From Prauserella cavernicola (GTDB taxonomy: Bacteria; Actinomycetota; Actinomycetes; Mycobacteriales; Pseudonocardiaceae): DNA of 64,000 nucleotides. The position numbers were made by a program, and so were the translations under genes. The notes below the pieces were generated by a model, which was not told the DNA's origin, made no database searches, and worked only from the letters and a program-made list of their open reading frames with translations. The number at the start of each line of letters is the position of its first letter. Position 1 is the first letter of the stretch. The DNA is taken from NCBI RefSeq assembly GCF_016595675.1, contig NZ_JAENJH010000001.1, positions 434,001-498,000 of the forward strand, read 5' to 3'. Of the stretch, positions 1 through 8,928 are shown piece by piece.

Positions 1-2
1 AC

Positions 3-1205
3 AACAACCTCCAGAACTGCGACATCTCGCTGTTCGGGCTCGTGTTCCCCGCCGGCTCGCTGTGGGGCTACCTGCTGTCGGTGGCCACGATCATCCAGGT
101 GCTGGTGCTGCCCATCACCGGGGCGATCGCCGACCGCAGCCAGTACAAGAAGCGCATCCTCGGCGGCTTCGCGTTCCTCGGCTCCGCGGCGTCGGCCCTG
201 CTGTTCTTCGTGTCGGGCGACCGCTGGGAGCTCGGCGTCGTCCTCTACATCATCGGCAGCATCGGCTACGGCGCCTCGATCGTCACCTACTACTCGTTCC
301 TGCCCGACATCGCGACGCCCGACGAACGCGACGCGGTGTCGGCGCGCGGCTGGGCGTTCGGCTACCTCGGTGGCGGGCTCGCGCTCGCGATCCAGCTGGC
401 GTTCTACCTGAGCCACGAGTCGTTCGGGATCGACCAGTCGATGGCCGTGCGGATCTGCTTCCTGAGCTCGGGCCTGTGGTGGGCGCTGTTCACGATCATC
501 CCGCTGCGCAGGCTGAAGGAGCGCCAGCCGCCCCACGGTGCCGAGCACGGCGTCGGCGTGGTCCGGGCCGGGTTCACCGAGCTGCGCACCACGGTCCGGG
601 CGGCGAGGGCCTTCCCGCTCACGCTGGCGTTCCTCGGTGCGTACCTGATTTACACCGACGGCATCTCCACGGTCGTCGCGGTCTCGGCGCAGTACGGCAC
701 GGAGGAGCTGCGGTTCAGCGACGAGGTCCTCATCGCCACGATCCTGGTGATTCAGTTCGTCGCCTACTTCGGGGGCATCGCGCACGGGCTCGTCGCCCGC
801 AGGATCGGGGCGAAGAAGACGATCCTCGGCAGCCTCGTCGTGTGGATCGTGGTGATCACGGGGGCCTACTTCGTCGAGGCCGGTCAGGAGATGCAGTTCT
901 ACGCCGTGGCCGTGGGCATCGGGCTCGTGCTCGGTGGCACCAACGCGCTGTCGCGCTCGCTGTACAGCCAGATGATCCCCGCCGGCAAGGAAGCCCAGTA
1001 CTACTCGCTCTACGAGATCGGCGAACGCGGCACCTCGTGGCTCGGCCCGCTGCTGTTCGCCGGTGTCGGGCAGGCCACCGGCTCGTTCCGGTACGCGATC
1101 ATCGCGCTGGTGATCTTCTTCGTCGTCGGGTTCATCCTCGTCGCGCTGGTGCCTGTGAGAAGGGCCATCGCCGCGGCGGGAAACCGGGAGCCTGCCGTGC
1201 TGTAG
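3..1205 (+). CDS. MFS transporter, UMF1/Atg22-like family (5' truncated)
   Basis: Polytopic inner-membrane permease. The reading frame is open to the left edge, so the true start lies outside the window and about 400 residues are visible. Hydrophobic segments recur throughout, with the charged MFS loop signature ADRSQYKKRILGG between two early helices (GxxADRxxxKK). A second, weaker copy of that loop, ARRIGAKKTILG, sits in the second half, as expected for the two six-helix halves. The motif GTNALSRSLYSQMIPAGKEAQYY and the ending match UMF1 (Atg22-like) transporters, whose bacterial substrates are mostly unknown. The next gene follows after 27 bases. Family assignment is good; substrate cannot be inferred. 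Confidence 0.85.
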   Translation, partial: NNLQNCDISLFGLVFPAGSLWGYLLSVATIIQVLVLPITGAIADRSQYKKRILGGFAFLGSAASALLFFVSGDRWELGVVLYIIGSIGYGASIVTYYSFLPDIATPDERDAVSARGWAFGYLGGGLALAIQLAFYLSHESFGIDQSMAVRICFLSSGLWWALFTIIPLRRLKERQPPHGAEHGVGVVRAGFTELRTTVRAARAFPLTLAFLGAYLIYTDGISTVVAVSAQYGTEELRFSDEVLIATILVIQFVAYFGGIAHGLVARRIGAKKTILGSLVVWIVVITGAYFVEAGQEMQFYAVAVGIGLVLGGTNALSRSLYSQMIPAGKEAQYYSLYEIGERGTSWLGPLLFAGVGQATGSFRYAIIALVIFFVVGFILVALVPVRRAIAAAGNREPAVL

Positions 1206-1232
1206 GGGTGGTGGCCGCTAGGGTCGCTCGAC

Positions 1233-2003
1233 GTGACCGCCGTGGAGAACCCCGATCCCGATCCGACCGACGCGCTCTCCTCAGCTCCGGCGTGGGGCGC
1301 GCGCAGAGAGCTGCCGATCGCGGGCAAGGTGAAGTTCTGCTACGGCCCGATGGACTGTGGCAAGTCCACGCTGGCGCTGCAGATCGACCACAACCTGGCC
1401 AGGCAGGGACGGCAGGGGTTGCTGCTGGTGCGCCACGACCGTTCGGGCACGCCGCAGATCACCAGCCGCATCGGGATCACACGCACGGCCGTCGAACTGG
1501 ACCCCGGCACCGACGTCCGCGTCCTCGTGCGGGACTCGTGGGCGGCAGGGCGGCACGTGGACTACCTGATCGTCGACGAGGCGCAGTTCCTCTCCCCCAC
1601 CCAGGTCGAACAGCTGGGTGAGCTGGCCGACGACGCACACGTCGACGTGTACTGCTTCGGCATCGCGACCGACTTCCGCAGCGAGCTCTTCCCCGGTGCG
1701 CGCAGGCTGTTCGAGCTGGCGGACGAGCTCCAGCCGGTGCAGGTCGAGGTGCTGTGCTGGTGCGGGCTGCCCGGCCGGTTCAACGCGCGCGTGCGGGACG
1801 GACGGGTGCTGCGCGAGGGTGACACGGTCTTCGTCGCCGACACCGAGGAGGTGTCGGAGTCAGCCGCAGAGGTGAATTCGGCACCGACACGCGCGCAGCC
1901 CGAAACAACTACAGTCCGTTACCAGGTACTTTGTCGTCGCCACTATCGCCGCGGCGACTTGGGGCCAACCGTGTCTCATCAGGGACAACTACGGTTGACC
2001 TGA
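1233..2003 (+). CDS. tdk: Thymidine kinase (type II, TK1-like)
   Basis: Cytosolic salvage enzyme that phosphorylates thymidine to dTMP with ATP. The P-loop GPMDCGKST is near residue 38 and the Walker B/lasso segment DEAQF near residue 113. A TK1-type zinc site is formed by a CxC pair (CWCG) and a C-terminal CRRH. At 256 residues it is longer than typical TK1 proteins: about 28 extra residues precede the fold, and an extended segment lies between the two zinc half-sites. The start is GTG. Base composition becomes noticeably less GC-rich over the last ~80 bases, running into the rbpA promoter region. Function is secure from motifs; the length of the N-terminal extension is not. Confidence 0.9.
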   Translation: MTAVENPDPDPTDALSSAPAWGARRELPIAGKVKFCYGPMDCGKSTLALQIDHNLARQGRQGLLLVRHDRSGTPQITSRIGITRTAVELDPGTDVRVLVRDSWAAGRHVDYLIVDEAQFLSPTQVEQLGELADDAHVDVYCFGIATDFRSELFPGARRLFELADELQPVQVEVLCWCGLPGRFNARVRDGRVLREGDTVFVADTEEVSESAAEVNSAPTRAQPETTTVRYQVLCRRHYRRGDLGPTVSHQGQLRLT

Positions 2004-2027
2004 GTGGTTGGACACCTAGCCCAAGTG

Positions 2028-2039
2028 GGGGATATCCCC
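2028..2039. promoter_or_regulatory. 12-bp perfect palindrome downstream of tdk
   Basis: GGGGATATCCCC reads identically on both strands, 24 bases after the tdk stop and about 110 bases upstream of the rbpA promoter. No T-run follows, so a classical terminator is unlikely. It could be an operator, or chance in GC-rich DNA. The rest of the 2004-2233 gap holds only the sigma-R promoter and rbpA leader. Confidence 0.3.
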
Positions 2040-2147
2040 AAGAAGAGAGGCATTTGCGCGTCATGCGGAGACGGTAGGCGTCTCCCACTAGAGAAAGCTG
2101 TTCCCGAGGGTGACACAGCTCATCGTGAGTAACGACATGGTCGGTTG

Positions 2148-2173
2148 GGAATTCAACCAACCTGTGCTTCGTT
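2148..2173 (+). promoter_or_regulatory. Sigma-R (SigR/SigH-type) promoter of rbpA
   Basis: GGAAT (2148-2152), exactly 18 bases, then GTT (2171-2173). This is the actinobacterial thiol-oxidative-stress sigma-factor consensus GGAAT-N18-GTT with no mismatch. Transcription would begin near 2180, giving a leader of about 50 bases before the rbpA ribosome site AAAGGA at 2221-2226. In Streptomyces coelicolor rbpA is a known SigR target, so sequence and precedent agree. Confidence 0.85.
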
Positions 2174-2233
2174 GCAGTCTGTGAGCACCACCCTGGCTCC
2201 CCGGGCTGGGGAGCCGACTGAAAGGACCCACTC

Positions 2234-2578
2234 ATGGCCGACCGTGTTCTCCGTGGAAGCCGGTTGGGAGCGGTCAGTTACGAAACCGACCGCAATCACG
2301 ACCTCGCCCCCCGGCGCACCGTGCGTTACTCGTGCCCGAAGAACCACGAGTTCGAAGTGCCGTTCTCGGACGACGCCGAGATCCCTTCCGTGTGGGAATG
2401 CCGCTTGCACGGCAGTGAGTCGGAGATCGTGGATGGTGGGCAGCCCGAGCCCAAGGAGACCAAGCCTCCGCGCACCCACTGGGACATGCTGCTCGAACGC
2501 CGCTCCATCCCCGAGCTCGAAGAGCTGCTCAACGAGCGCCTCGCCGAGCTGAAGGGTCGACGGGGCACCCGGGCGTAG
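2234..2578 (+). CDS. rbpA: RNA polymerase-binding protein RbpA
   Basis: Small actinobacteria-specific transcription factor that binds RNA polymerase and the principal sigma factor, stabilises open complexes, and affects basal rifampicin tolerance. The 114 residues show the family layout: an N-terminal MADRVLRGSRLGAVSYE tail, a central core with RYSCPKNHEFEVPF and VWECRLHG (degenerate zinc-ribbon-like), a linker with KPPRTHWDMLLERRS, and the sigma-interacting C-terminal helices IPELEELLNERL. A clear ribosome site (AAAGGA) lies 7 bases before the ATG. It is transcribed alone from the sigma-R promoter just upstream and ends at a strong hairpin shared with the convergent ppm gene. Confidence 0.97.
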   Translation: MADRVLRGSRLGAVSYETDRNHDLAPRRTVRYSCPKNHEFEVPFSDDAEIPSVWECRLHGSESEIVDGGQPEPKETKPPRTHWDMLLERRSIPELEELLNERLAELKGRRGTRA

Positions 2579-2607
2579 CCACCGGCCACGCACCGCTCCC
2601 ACCCAGC

Positions 2608-2644
2608 ACAGAGCCCCCGCGACCTCCCGCCGCGGGGGCTCTGT
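2608..2644. terminator. Bidirectional hairpin terminator between rbpA and ppm
   Basis: A 14-bp perfect stem, ACAGAGCCCCCGCG (2608-2621) pairing with CGCGGGGGCTCTGT (2631-2644), with a 9-base loop. It lies between two convergent genes, 29 bases past the rbpA stop and 21 bases past the ppm stop. No U-tract follows, as is common for actinobacterial terminators. Confidence 0.85.
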
Positions 2645-2665
2645 CGTGTCCGGGTTCGCCCGGCG

Positions 2666-3430
2666 TCAGCGGCCGAGCAGGCGGCGCAGCTGGCCCAGCC
2701 GCCGCTGCAGGCCCCACTGGGCGACCTTGAGCGCGGCCTCCCCCATGATCGCGCCGCTCATCTTCGACTCGCCCACCTCGCGGTCGGTGAAGGTGATGGG
2801 GACCTCGACCACCTCGAAGCCCTGCTGCACGGTGCGCCACGTGAGGTCGATCTGGAAGCAGTAGCCCGTGGAGGCGACGTCGTCGAGTGCGAGCTTTTCG
2901 AGCACCTCCCGGCGGTAGGCCCGGAATCCGGCGGTGTTGTCGTTGACGCCCATGCCGATCGCGAACCGCGAGTAGAGGTTGGCGCCGCGGGAGATGAACT
3001 GCCTGGACAGCGGCCAGTTGACCACCGCACCGCCCGCCACGTAGCGCGAGCCGATCACCAGGTCGGCGCCTTCGAGCGCATCGAGGATGCGGGGCAGGTC
3101 CTCGGGCGCGTGAGAACCGTCGGCGTCCATCTCGACGAGCGTGCGGTAGTCGCGGCCGAGGCCCCAGCGGAACCCGGCGATGTAGGCGGCGCCGAGGCCG
3201 GCCTTCTCGGTGCGGTGCAGGACGTGGATGCGCTCGTCGGCGGTGGCCAGCTTGTCGGCGATCTCGCCGGTGCCGTCGGGGCTACCGTCGTCCACCACCA
3301 GCACGTGTACCTGGGGCAGCGTGGCGTGCAGCCGCTCCAGGAGGGGCGTGAGGTTCTCCCGCTCGTTGTAGGTCGGGATGATCACCAGCACGGGGTCGAT
3401 CTCCTCCCTGTGCTGTGTGCCCTCCGCCAT
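2666..3430 (-). CDS. ppm: Polyprenol monophosphomannose synthase (GT2, DPM1-like)
   Basis: Transfers mannose from GDP-mannose to polyprenyl phosphate on the inner face of the membrane, supplying the donor for lipoglycan and glycoprotein mannosylation. GT2 features: VIIPTYNE near the N-terminus, [10 protein letters not shown], the catalytic/metal segment [12 protein letters not shown], and IGSRYVAGG, then [15 protein letters not shown] and the C-terminal GESKMSG typical of dolichol-phosphate mannose synthases. No C-terminal membrane anchor is visible. The ATG at 3430 was chosen because it gives the family's usual N-terminus; an upstream in-frame extension overlaps lnt and looks unreal. It lies 14 bases downstream of lnt. 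In mycobacteria these two activities are fused as Ppm1; here they are separate. Confidence 0.93.
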   Translation of the reverse strand: MAEGTQHREEIDPVLVIIPTYNERENLTPLLERLHATLPQVHVLVVDDGSPDGTGEIADKLATADERIHVLHRTEKAGLGAAYIAGFRWGLGRDYRTLVEMDADGSHAPEDLPRILDALEGADLVIGSRYVAGGAVVNWPLSRQFISRGANLYSRFAIGMGVNDNTAGFRAYRREVLEKLALDDVASTGYCFQIDLTWRTVQQGFEVVEVPITFTDREVGESKMSGAIMGEAALKVAQWGLQRRLGQLRRLLGR

Positions 3431-3444
3431 GCTTCTCCCCTTAT

Positions 3445-5040
3445 CTAGTGCCTGTGGTCCGCGTTCGCGCGGCGCGTGCGCAACCGGAGCACGAACCCGG
3501 TGCCCACCGCGACGAGTGCGGCCCCGACCAGCACGTACTCGGTCCACGCACCGAGTCGATCCGACAGCGTAGTCTGCGTCCGCAGCGGCACGTCGGCCAC
3601 CAGTGACCCCGCGGTGAACAGACCGGTCTGCTGCGTCACGCTACCGTCCGGCATCACGATGGCACTGACCCCACTGGTGGCCGCCACGACCACGGCCCTG
3701 CCGTGCTCGACGGCGCGCAGCCGCGACATCGCGAGCTGCTGATAGCTCATCTCCCCCGGCCCGTACCAGGCGTTGTTGGTGGGCACGACGAGCAACTGCG
3801 CGCCCGCGCTGGTCGCGTCGCGGGAGACGTAGTCGTAGGCGACCTCGTAGCAGATGACCGGCCCGACCCGGGTGCCCGCGACGTCGAGCGAGCCCGCGTC
3901 GGTGCCCCAGCGCATGTCCTCGGTGTCGTCCAGGAACGGGGTGAACCAGGCCGCGATGGGGCGGAACGGGATGTACTCGGCGAAGGGCACGAGCTCCCGT
4001 TTGACATAGCGCGTGCCCTGGCCCTCGCCGGGACGCCAGGTGACGACGGCGTTCTCGGTCTTGCCGTCGGGTGCGCGGTAGGCGGCGCCGACGAGCGTGG
4101 GGACGCCGAACTGGTCGACCGTCGCGTCGATCGCCGGGTCGGGGCCGCCGACCTCGGTGGCCGTCTCGGGCCACACGACGAGGTCGGGCTGCGGCACGGC
4201 GCCGGAGCGGATGCTCGCGACGAGGTCGGCGCTTTCGTCGAGGTGGTTCGCGCGGATGAGGTCGCGCCTGCCGAGCAGGCCGAGGCCGATGTCGGGCGCG
4301 TTGCCCTGCACGACGGCGACGGTCCGGGTTCCGGCCTCTGCACCGGTTCCGATGCTCGGCCACACGGCCAGCCCGGCGGTGACCGGCAGCAGTGCGGCGA
4401 GGGCGGGTACGAGCCAGCCGCGGCGGGGCCGCGGTCCCTGGGCGCGCACTCGCATGATGAGCCACGTGAGGCCGAAGCCGGTGACGACGACAGCGAAGCC
4501 GACCAAGGGTGCGCCGCCGACCGAGGCGAGCGCGAGGTACGGCCCCTCGGGCTGGCTGAATGCCGCGCGGCCCCACGGGAATCCGTTGGCGGGCCACCGG
4601 GCACGGAGGAACTCCTGCAGCAGGAACACGAGCGCCAGCCACACCGGCGCGCCGGGCAGCCGCGCCGCGAACGGCATCAGCGCGCAGACCGCTCCGATGC
4701 ACACGGCCAGGAACGCCGACAGCGCGAGCCACGGGGCGGAGCCGAAGTCGGCGCCGAGGAAGTTCTCGATCCACACCAGGTGCGGGAGGTAGAACGCGAG
4801 CCCGAACGCCGTGCCGTAGCCCGCGCTGGCCCACACGCGCCGCCCGTAGAGGACGAGTCCGAGGCCGGTGAAGGCGAACGGCGCCAGCCACCACAGTGGG
4901 CGCGGCGCGAAGCTCGCGAAGAACACGAGACCGGAGGCGCTGGCGAGCGCGAGCCGGGCGAACATGGGTAGGAGGCGGCGGGTCCTCGATGCGGGCTCGC
5001 GCCGCTCGGTGGAGAGGGGCGCTTCGGCCGCGGCGGTCAC
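3445..5040 (-). CDS. lnt: Apolipoprotein N-acyltransferase
   Basis: Integral membrane enzyme that N-acylates the cysteine of mature lipoproteins. About six N-terminal transmembrane helices (residues ~25-240) precede a carbon-nitrogen hydrolase domain. The likely catalytic Glu is in VVWPETATE, the Lys in [16 protein letters not shown], and the nucleophilic Cys in [12 protein letters not shown] final membrane helix ([15 protein letters not shown]) closes the protein. Length (531) is normal. The start is GTG. It follows the amidohydrolase gene by 9 bases and precedes ppm by 14, so the three are probably one transcript. Lipoproteins in this window, such as the sugar-binding proteins, are plausible substrates. 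Confidence 0.93.
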   Translation of the reverse strand: MTAAAEAPLSTERREPASRTRRLLPMFARLALASASGLVFFASFAPRPLWWLAPFAFTGLGLVLYGRRVWASAGYGTAFGLAFYLPHLVWIENFLGADFGSAPWLALSAFLAVCIGAVCALMPFAARLPGAPVWLALVFLLQEFLRARWPANGFPWGRAAFSQPEGPYLALASVGGAPLVGFAVVVTGFGLTWLIMRVRAQGPRPRRGWLVPALAALLPVTAGLAVWPSIGTGAEAGTRTVAVVQGNAPDIGLGLLGRRDLIRANHLDESADLVASIRSGAVPQPDLVVWPETATEVGGPDPAIDATVDQFGVPTLVGAAYRAPDGKTENAVVTWRPGEGQGTRYVKRELVPFAEYIPFRPIAAWFTPFLDDTEDMRWGTDAGSLDVAGTRVGPVICYEVAYDYVSRDATSAGAQLLVVPTNNAWYGPGEMSYQQLAMSRLRAVEHGRAVVVAATSGVSAIVMPDGSVTQQTGLFTAGSLVADVPLRTQTTLSDRLGAWTEYVLVGAALVAVGTGFVLRLRTRRANADHRH

Positions 5041-5049
5041 GGCACCAGC

Positions 5050-6669
5050 TTATGGGGTGGATGTGAAGCGGTCGTAGATCACCTCACCGGCGCGAACGGT
5101 GCGCAGGCAGCGCGGCAGCGGCGCGCCCGGGTCCAGTGGCGGCAGTCCGGGGACTCCGGCGCGGGGGTCGGTGGACCAGCGCTGGACGCGCGAGTCCGAG
5201 GCGGCGACCACGAGGTCGTCGGACTCCCACACCGCGTAGTGGGCGGGCGCGCCCGGTACGAGGCTGCCGCTGACGCCGTCGTTGACGCCTGCGGCGCGGT
5301 GGCCGCCCCGGGTGTGCGCGTTGAACGCGGCGCGGGCGGAGATGCCCGAGCCCGGCGTGTGGTGGTGGACGGCGGCGCGCACGGACGCCCACGGCTCGAG
5401 CGGGGTGACGGGCGCGTCGGAGCCGAACGCGAGCAGTACGCCCTCGCTCGCGAGCATCGCGAACGGGTTGAGCGTGGCGGCGCGCTCGGTGCCGAGCCGG
5501 GTGGCGTACATGTTGTCCGGCCCGCCCCACGCGGCGTCGAACAGGGGCTGGACCGACGCGGTGACGCCCCAGGCCGCGAGCGCGCGGGCCTGGTCGGTGT
5601 CGATCATCTCGGCGTGTTCGAGCCGGTGCCTGCCGCCGGCGAGCGCGCGCTGGCCGAGGGTCTTCTCGGCGAGGCGGAAGCCCTCGACGATCTCGGCCAT
5701 GGCGGCGTCGCCGATGACGTGGAACCCGGCCTGCAGCCCGGCCTCGGTGCAGACGGCGAGGTGTCCGGCGATGGTGTCGGCGTCGAGGTAGCGGGCTCCC
5801 CTGGCCTCCGGCAGGTCGGCGTAGGGCTCGTGGAGCGCTGCGGTGTGCGAGCCGAGCGCGCCGTCGGCGAAGAGGTCGCCCGCGAGGCCGTTGGCGCCGA
5901 GCCGGGTCGCGGTGTCGGCGCCGCCGAGCTCGCCCCAGTAGGCGACGACCTGGGGCATGCCCGGTTCTGCGGCCACGCCCAGCAGGGCGAGCAGGTCGGC
6001 TTCTCCCGAGATGTCGGGGCCCGCGCATTCGTGGACGCTCGCGATGCCGGCGGCCGCGGCGGCGTGGAGGAACGTCCGCTGGGCGCGGTCGCGCTGTTCG
6101 ACGGTGACGGCGGCGCGCATGGCCGCGCGGACGACGTGGTGGGCGTCGAGGGTCAGGGGCCCGTCGGGCGACCAGCCGAGTGCGTGGCGGGCGGAGGGTT
6201 CCAGTTCGACCAGTGCGGTGGAGACCAGTGCGGAGTGCACGTCGACGCGGCTGAGGTACACGGGCGCACCGTCGGCGGCCTCGTCGAGTTCGGCGCGGCT
6301 CGGCAGCCGGGGGCTGCTCCACGTGGACTCGTCCCAGCCGTGGGCGTAGAGCACGGAGCCGGTGTCGTCGGCGGCCGTGGCCTCGCGCACGGCCGCGAGC
6401 AGCTCGCCCGCGTCGCGGACGCCGGTGAGGTCGAGGCCCGTGAGGTGCAGGCCGGTGGCGGTGGCGTGGACGTGGGCGTCGACGAAGGCGGGGGCGACGA
6501 ACGCCCCGTCGAGTTCCACCACCTCGGCGTCGGGGTGCAGGGCGCGGCCGGGGCCGTCCTGGCCGGTCCAGACGACCGTGCCGTCGGTGATGGCCATGGC
6601 GGTGGCGTCGGTCGAGCCGGGCGTGTGCACGCGGCCGCCGAGCAGGAGCGTGGTGTTGCTGGTACTCAC
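5050..6669 (-). CDS. Amidohydrolase family protein (YtcJ-like)
   Basis: Metal-dependent hydrolase of the urease/amidohydrolase superfamily, YtcJ/exoenzyme-regulatory-protein group. A short beta-sandwich start (LLLGGRVHTP) leads to the metal-binding AFVDAHVHATATG. Later come SVHECAG, the ADGALGSHTAAL segment, GFHVIGDAAMAE, RLEHAEMID, SVQPLFDAAWGG and LAFGSDAPVTPLEPW, all characteristic of this group. About 539 residues. The GTG at 6669 is preferred over the GTG at 6690 because only the former has a purine-rich stretch upstream. First gene of the amidohydrolase-lnt-ppm unit; no functional link to lipoprotein acylation is evident. The substrate (an amide or cyclic amide) is unknown. Confidence 0.8.
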   Translation of the reverse strand: MSTSNTTLLLGGRVHTPGSTDATAMAITDGTVVWTGQDGPGRALHPDAEVVELDGAFVAPAFVDAHVHATATGLHLTGLDLTGVRDAGELLAAVREATAADDTGSVLYAHGWDESTWSSPRLPSRAELDEAADGAPVYLSRVDVHSALVSTALVELEPSARHALGWSPDGPLTLDAHHVVRAAMRAAVTVEQRDRAQRTFLHAAAAAGIASVHECAGPDISGEADLLALLGVAAEPGMPQVVAYWGELGGADTATRLGANGLAGDLFADGALGSHTAALHEPYADLPEARGARYLDADTIAGHLAVCTEAGLQAGFHVIGDAAMAEIVEGFRLAEKTLGQRALAGGRHRLEHAEMIDTDQARALAAWGVTASVQPLFDAAWGGPDNMYATRLGTERAATLNPFAMLASEGVLLAFGSDAPVTPLEPWASVRAAVHHHTPGSGISARAAFNAHTRGGHRAAGVNDGVSGSLVPGAPAHYAVWESDDLVVAASDSRVQRWSTDPRAGVPGLPPLDPGAPLPRCLRTVRAGEVIYDRFTSTP

Positions 6670-6716
6670 GCCCTGGAGTCTGCCAGGCACGCGCCGACGA
6701 GAAGATTTGCATCATT

Positions 6717-6745
6717 CTGACGTTGTGGCAGGATATTTTTACGAT
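6717..6745 (+). promoter_or_regulatory. Candidate promoter of the KamA-family gene
   Basis: CTGACG (6717-6722), 17 bases, then TACGAT (6740-6745) resembles a housekeeping -35/-10 pair. It lies in a locally AT-rich stretch 22 bases before the GTG start, with the ribosome site GAGGAG at 6757-6762. No alternative promoter is obvious in this 98-base divergent gap. Confidence 0.45.
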
Positions 6746-6767
6746 CTCCCCGACATGAGGAGCAGAA

Positions 6768-8153
6768 GTGACTGCGATCCAGGAACCTGCTGTCGATGCC
6801 GGCGACCAGCCCTACGTCTACCGCAGAGCCGAGCTGACAGAGCCGGACTGGCGGAGGTTTCCCGGCTGGCGCGACGTGACCGAGGCCCAGTGGCGCGACG
6901 CCCAGTGGCAGCGAGTCCACTGCGTCCGCAACCTCAAGCAGCTGCGGACGGTGCTCGGCGACCTGGTGGCCGACCGGTTCTACGACGACCTCGCCGCCGA
7001 CCAGCGCGAGATGGCGACGATGTCGATGCTGCTGCCGCCCCAGATGCTCAACACGATGGCGCCGCACGCTGGCGATGATCAGCGGGAGGTCACCGAGGCG
7101 TTCTACGCCGACCCGATCCGCCGCTACATGCTCCCGGTGCGCAGTGACCGCGACACGGCCTGGCCGAGCCACCCGCACTCCGAGCGTGACTCGCTGCACG
7201 AGGCCGAGATGTGGGTCGTCGAGGGCCTCACCCACCGCTACCCCACCAAGGTCCTCGCCGAGCTGCTCTCCACGTGCCCCCAGTACTGCGGTCACTGCAC
7301 GCGGATGGACCTGGTCGGCAACTCCACCGAGCAGATCGACAAGCACAAGCTCGCGCTCAAGCCCGTGGACCGTCAGGACGCGATGATCGACTACCTCAAG
7401 CGGACGCCGGGCGTGCGCGACGTCGTGGTGTCGGGCGGTGACGTGGCCAACGTGCCGTGGCACCAGCTCGAGGCGTTCCTCATGCGGGTGCTCGACATCG
7501 ACAGCGTGCGCGACGTCCGCCTGGCCACCAAGGCGCTCGCCGGGTTGCCGCAGCACTGGCTGCAGCCCAAGGTGGTCGAGGGACTCGAGCGCGTCGCGGG
7601 CACGGCGCGCAGGCGTGGGGTGAACCTGGCGATCCACACGCACGTGAACCACGCGCAGTCGGTGACGCCGCTGGTGGCCGAGGCGGCGCGCACGGCGCTG
7701 GAGGTCGGGGTGCGCGACGTCCGCAACCAGGGCGTGCTCATGCGCGGCGTCAACGACAGCCCGGAACGCCTGCTGGACCTGTGTTTCGCGCTGCAGGGCG
7801 AGGCGAACATCCTGCCCTACTACTTCTACCTCTGCGACATGATCCCGAACGCCGAGCACTGGCGGCTCGCCGTGTGGGAGGCGCAGGAGCTGCAGCACGC
7901 GATCATGGGCTACCTGCCGGGCTACGCGACGCCGCGCATCGTGTGCGACGTGCCCTACGTCGGTAAGCGCTGGGTGCACCAGCTGGCCGAGTACGACCGC
8001 GAGCTCGGCATCTCCTATTGGACGAAGAACTACCGCACCGGCATCGAACTGCACGACCCGGACGCGCTGGCCCGTCGTTATCCGTTCTACGACCCGATCC
8101 CCACGCTGCCGGAGGCAGGCCGGCGGTGGTGGGAGGACAACCGCGACCGCTGA
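6768..8153 (+). CDS. KamA-family radical SAM aminomutase (lysine 2,3-aminomutase-like)
   Basis: Radical SAM/PLP enzyme that moves an alpha-amino group to the beta carbon, with lysine the classical substrate. The [4Fe-4S]/SAM cluster motif CPQYCGHC (CxxxCxxC) is near residue 182. VVVSGGDVAN is the SAM-binding GGD-type segment, and NQGVLMRGVND and YYFYLCDMIP are family blocks. The PLP lysine is probably in PYVGKRW near residue 400, within the C-terminal PGYATPRIVCDVPYVGK region. Length 461, with an N-terminal helical extension (VTEAQWRDAQWQ...LKQL) seen in lysine and glutamate aminomutases. Substrate specificity is not settled by the sequence. It is transcribed alone, away from the amidohydrolase. 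Beta-lysine can serve in catabolism, osmolytes or peptide antibiotics; nothing nearby selects among these. Confidence 0.87.
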   Translation: MTAIQEPAVDAGDQPYVYRRAELTEPDWRRFPGWRDVTEAQWRDAQWQRVHCVRNLKQLRTVLGDLVADRFYDDLAADQREMATMSMLLPPQMLNTMAPHAGDDQREVTEAFYADPIRRYMLPVRSDRDTAWPSHPHSERDSLHEAEMWVVEGLTHRYPTKVLAELLSTCPQYCGHCTRMDLVGNSTEQIDKHKLALKPVDRQDAMIDYLKRTPGVRDVVVSGGDVANVPWHQLEAFLMRVLDIDSVRDVRLATKALAGLPQHWLQPKVVEGLERVAGTARRRGVNLAIHTHVNHAQSVTPLVAEAARTALEVGVRDVRNQGVLMRGVNDSPERLLDLCFALQGEANILPYYFYLCDMIPNAEHWRLAVWEAQELQHAIMGYLPGYATPRIVCDVPYVGKRWVHQLAEYDRELGISYWTKNYRTGIELHDPDALARRYPFYDPIPTLPEAGRRWWEDNRDR

Positions 8154-8166
8154 TCCGCGGCTCAGC

Positions 8167-8889
8167 TCAGAAGTGCCGCACCAGTCCGGGGAACGCCTCC
8201 AGGTGCAGCACTCCGCCGTCCGAGAGGTCGAGTTCGTCGTGTTCGAGCACCCACGTGTTGGCGTTCGGGATGAACACCGCGCCGAGCCCGGCCTCTCGGG
8301 CGGGCAGGATGTCGGACTTCGGTGAGTTGCCGATCATCCACGTCCGATCGAGGTCGAACGAGTACTCCCGCGCGAGGTCGTGGTAGGTCTGTGCGCTCTT
8401 CTCGGCGACGATGTGGATGCCGCCGAAGTGGCGTTCGAGTCCCGACCCGGCGATCTTGCGCGATTGCTCCTCGGTGTTTCCCTTGGTCAGCAGAAACAGC
8501 TCGTGGCGCTGCCCGAGCGTCGTGAGCGTGTCGGTGACTCCGGGGATCAGCTCGATCCTGCCCTCGACGAGAGCCACCGCGAGCTCGTCGATGCGCCGCA
8601 GCTCCTCGACGGTGGCGGGCCGCTCGCGCAGCCGGGCGACACAGTCGCCGAGACTGCGCAGGAACACCGTGCTGCCGTAGCCGTGCTCCGCGGAGTTGGC
8701 GCGTTCGATGTCGTCGAGCATCGCGCGCAGTGCGGCGCGCTCGAGGGCCGGATGCGTGAGCCAGTCGAGAAAGCCGTCGATGACGCGCTCGAAGAGGATG
8801 TTGTTCTCCCAGAGCGTGTCGTCGGCGTCGAAGATCAGGACCTGTGGCTCGCGTCGTGCCGTCACGGCGGAGAGTATCGGTGACGGCAC
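8167..8889 (-). CDS. HAD superfamily hydrolase
   Basis: Haloacid-dehalogenase-type phosphatase of 240 residues. Motif I is FDADDTLWENN with both catalytic aspartates, motif II is LFLLTKGN, the motif III lysine is probably in VAEKSAQTY, and motif IV is MIGNSPKSDILPA. An alpha-helical cap lies between motifs I and II (residues ~30-120). It is most similar in layout to the large group of uncharacterised YjjG/phosphoglycolate-phosphatase-like proteins; the substrate is unknown. GTG at 8889 is taken as start; a GTG at 8865 would give a shorter N-terminus and cannot be excluded. It converges with the aminomutase gene with a 13-base gap. Confidence 0.8.
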   Translation of the reverse strand: MPSPILSAVTARREPQVLIFDADDTLWENNILFERVIDGFLDWLTHPALERAALRAMLDDIERANSAEHGYGSTVFLRSLGDCVARLRERPATVEELRRIDELAVALVEGRIELIPGVTDTLTTLGQRHELFLLTKGNTEEQSRKIAGSGLERHFGGIHIVAEKSAQTYHDLAREYSFDLDRTWMIGNSPKSDILPAREAGLGAVFIPNANTWVLEHDELDLSDGGVLHLEAFPGLVRHF

Positions 8890-8928
8890 TCTCCGGGGGC
8901 CAACGGTTTTCTTCTAGAATCGACGGCG

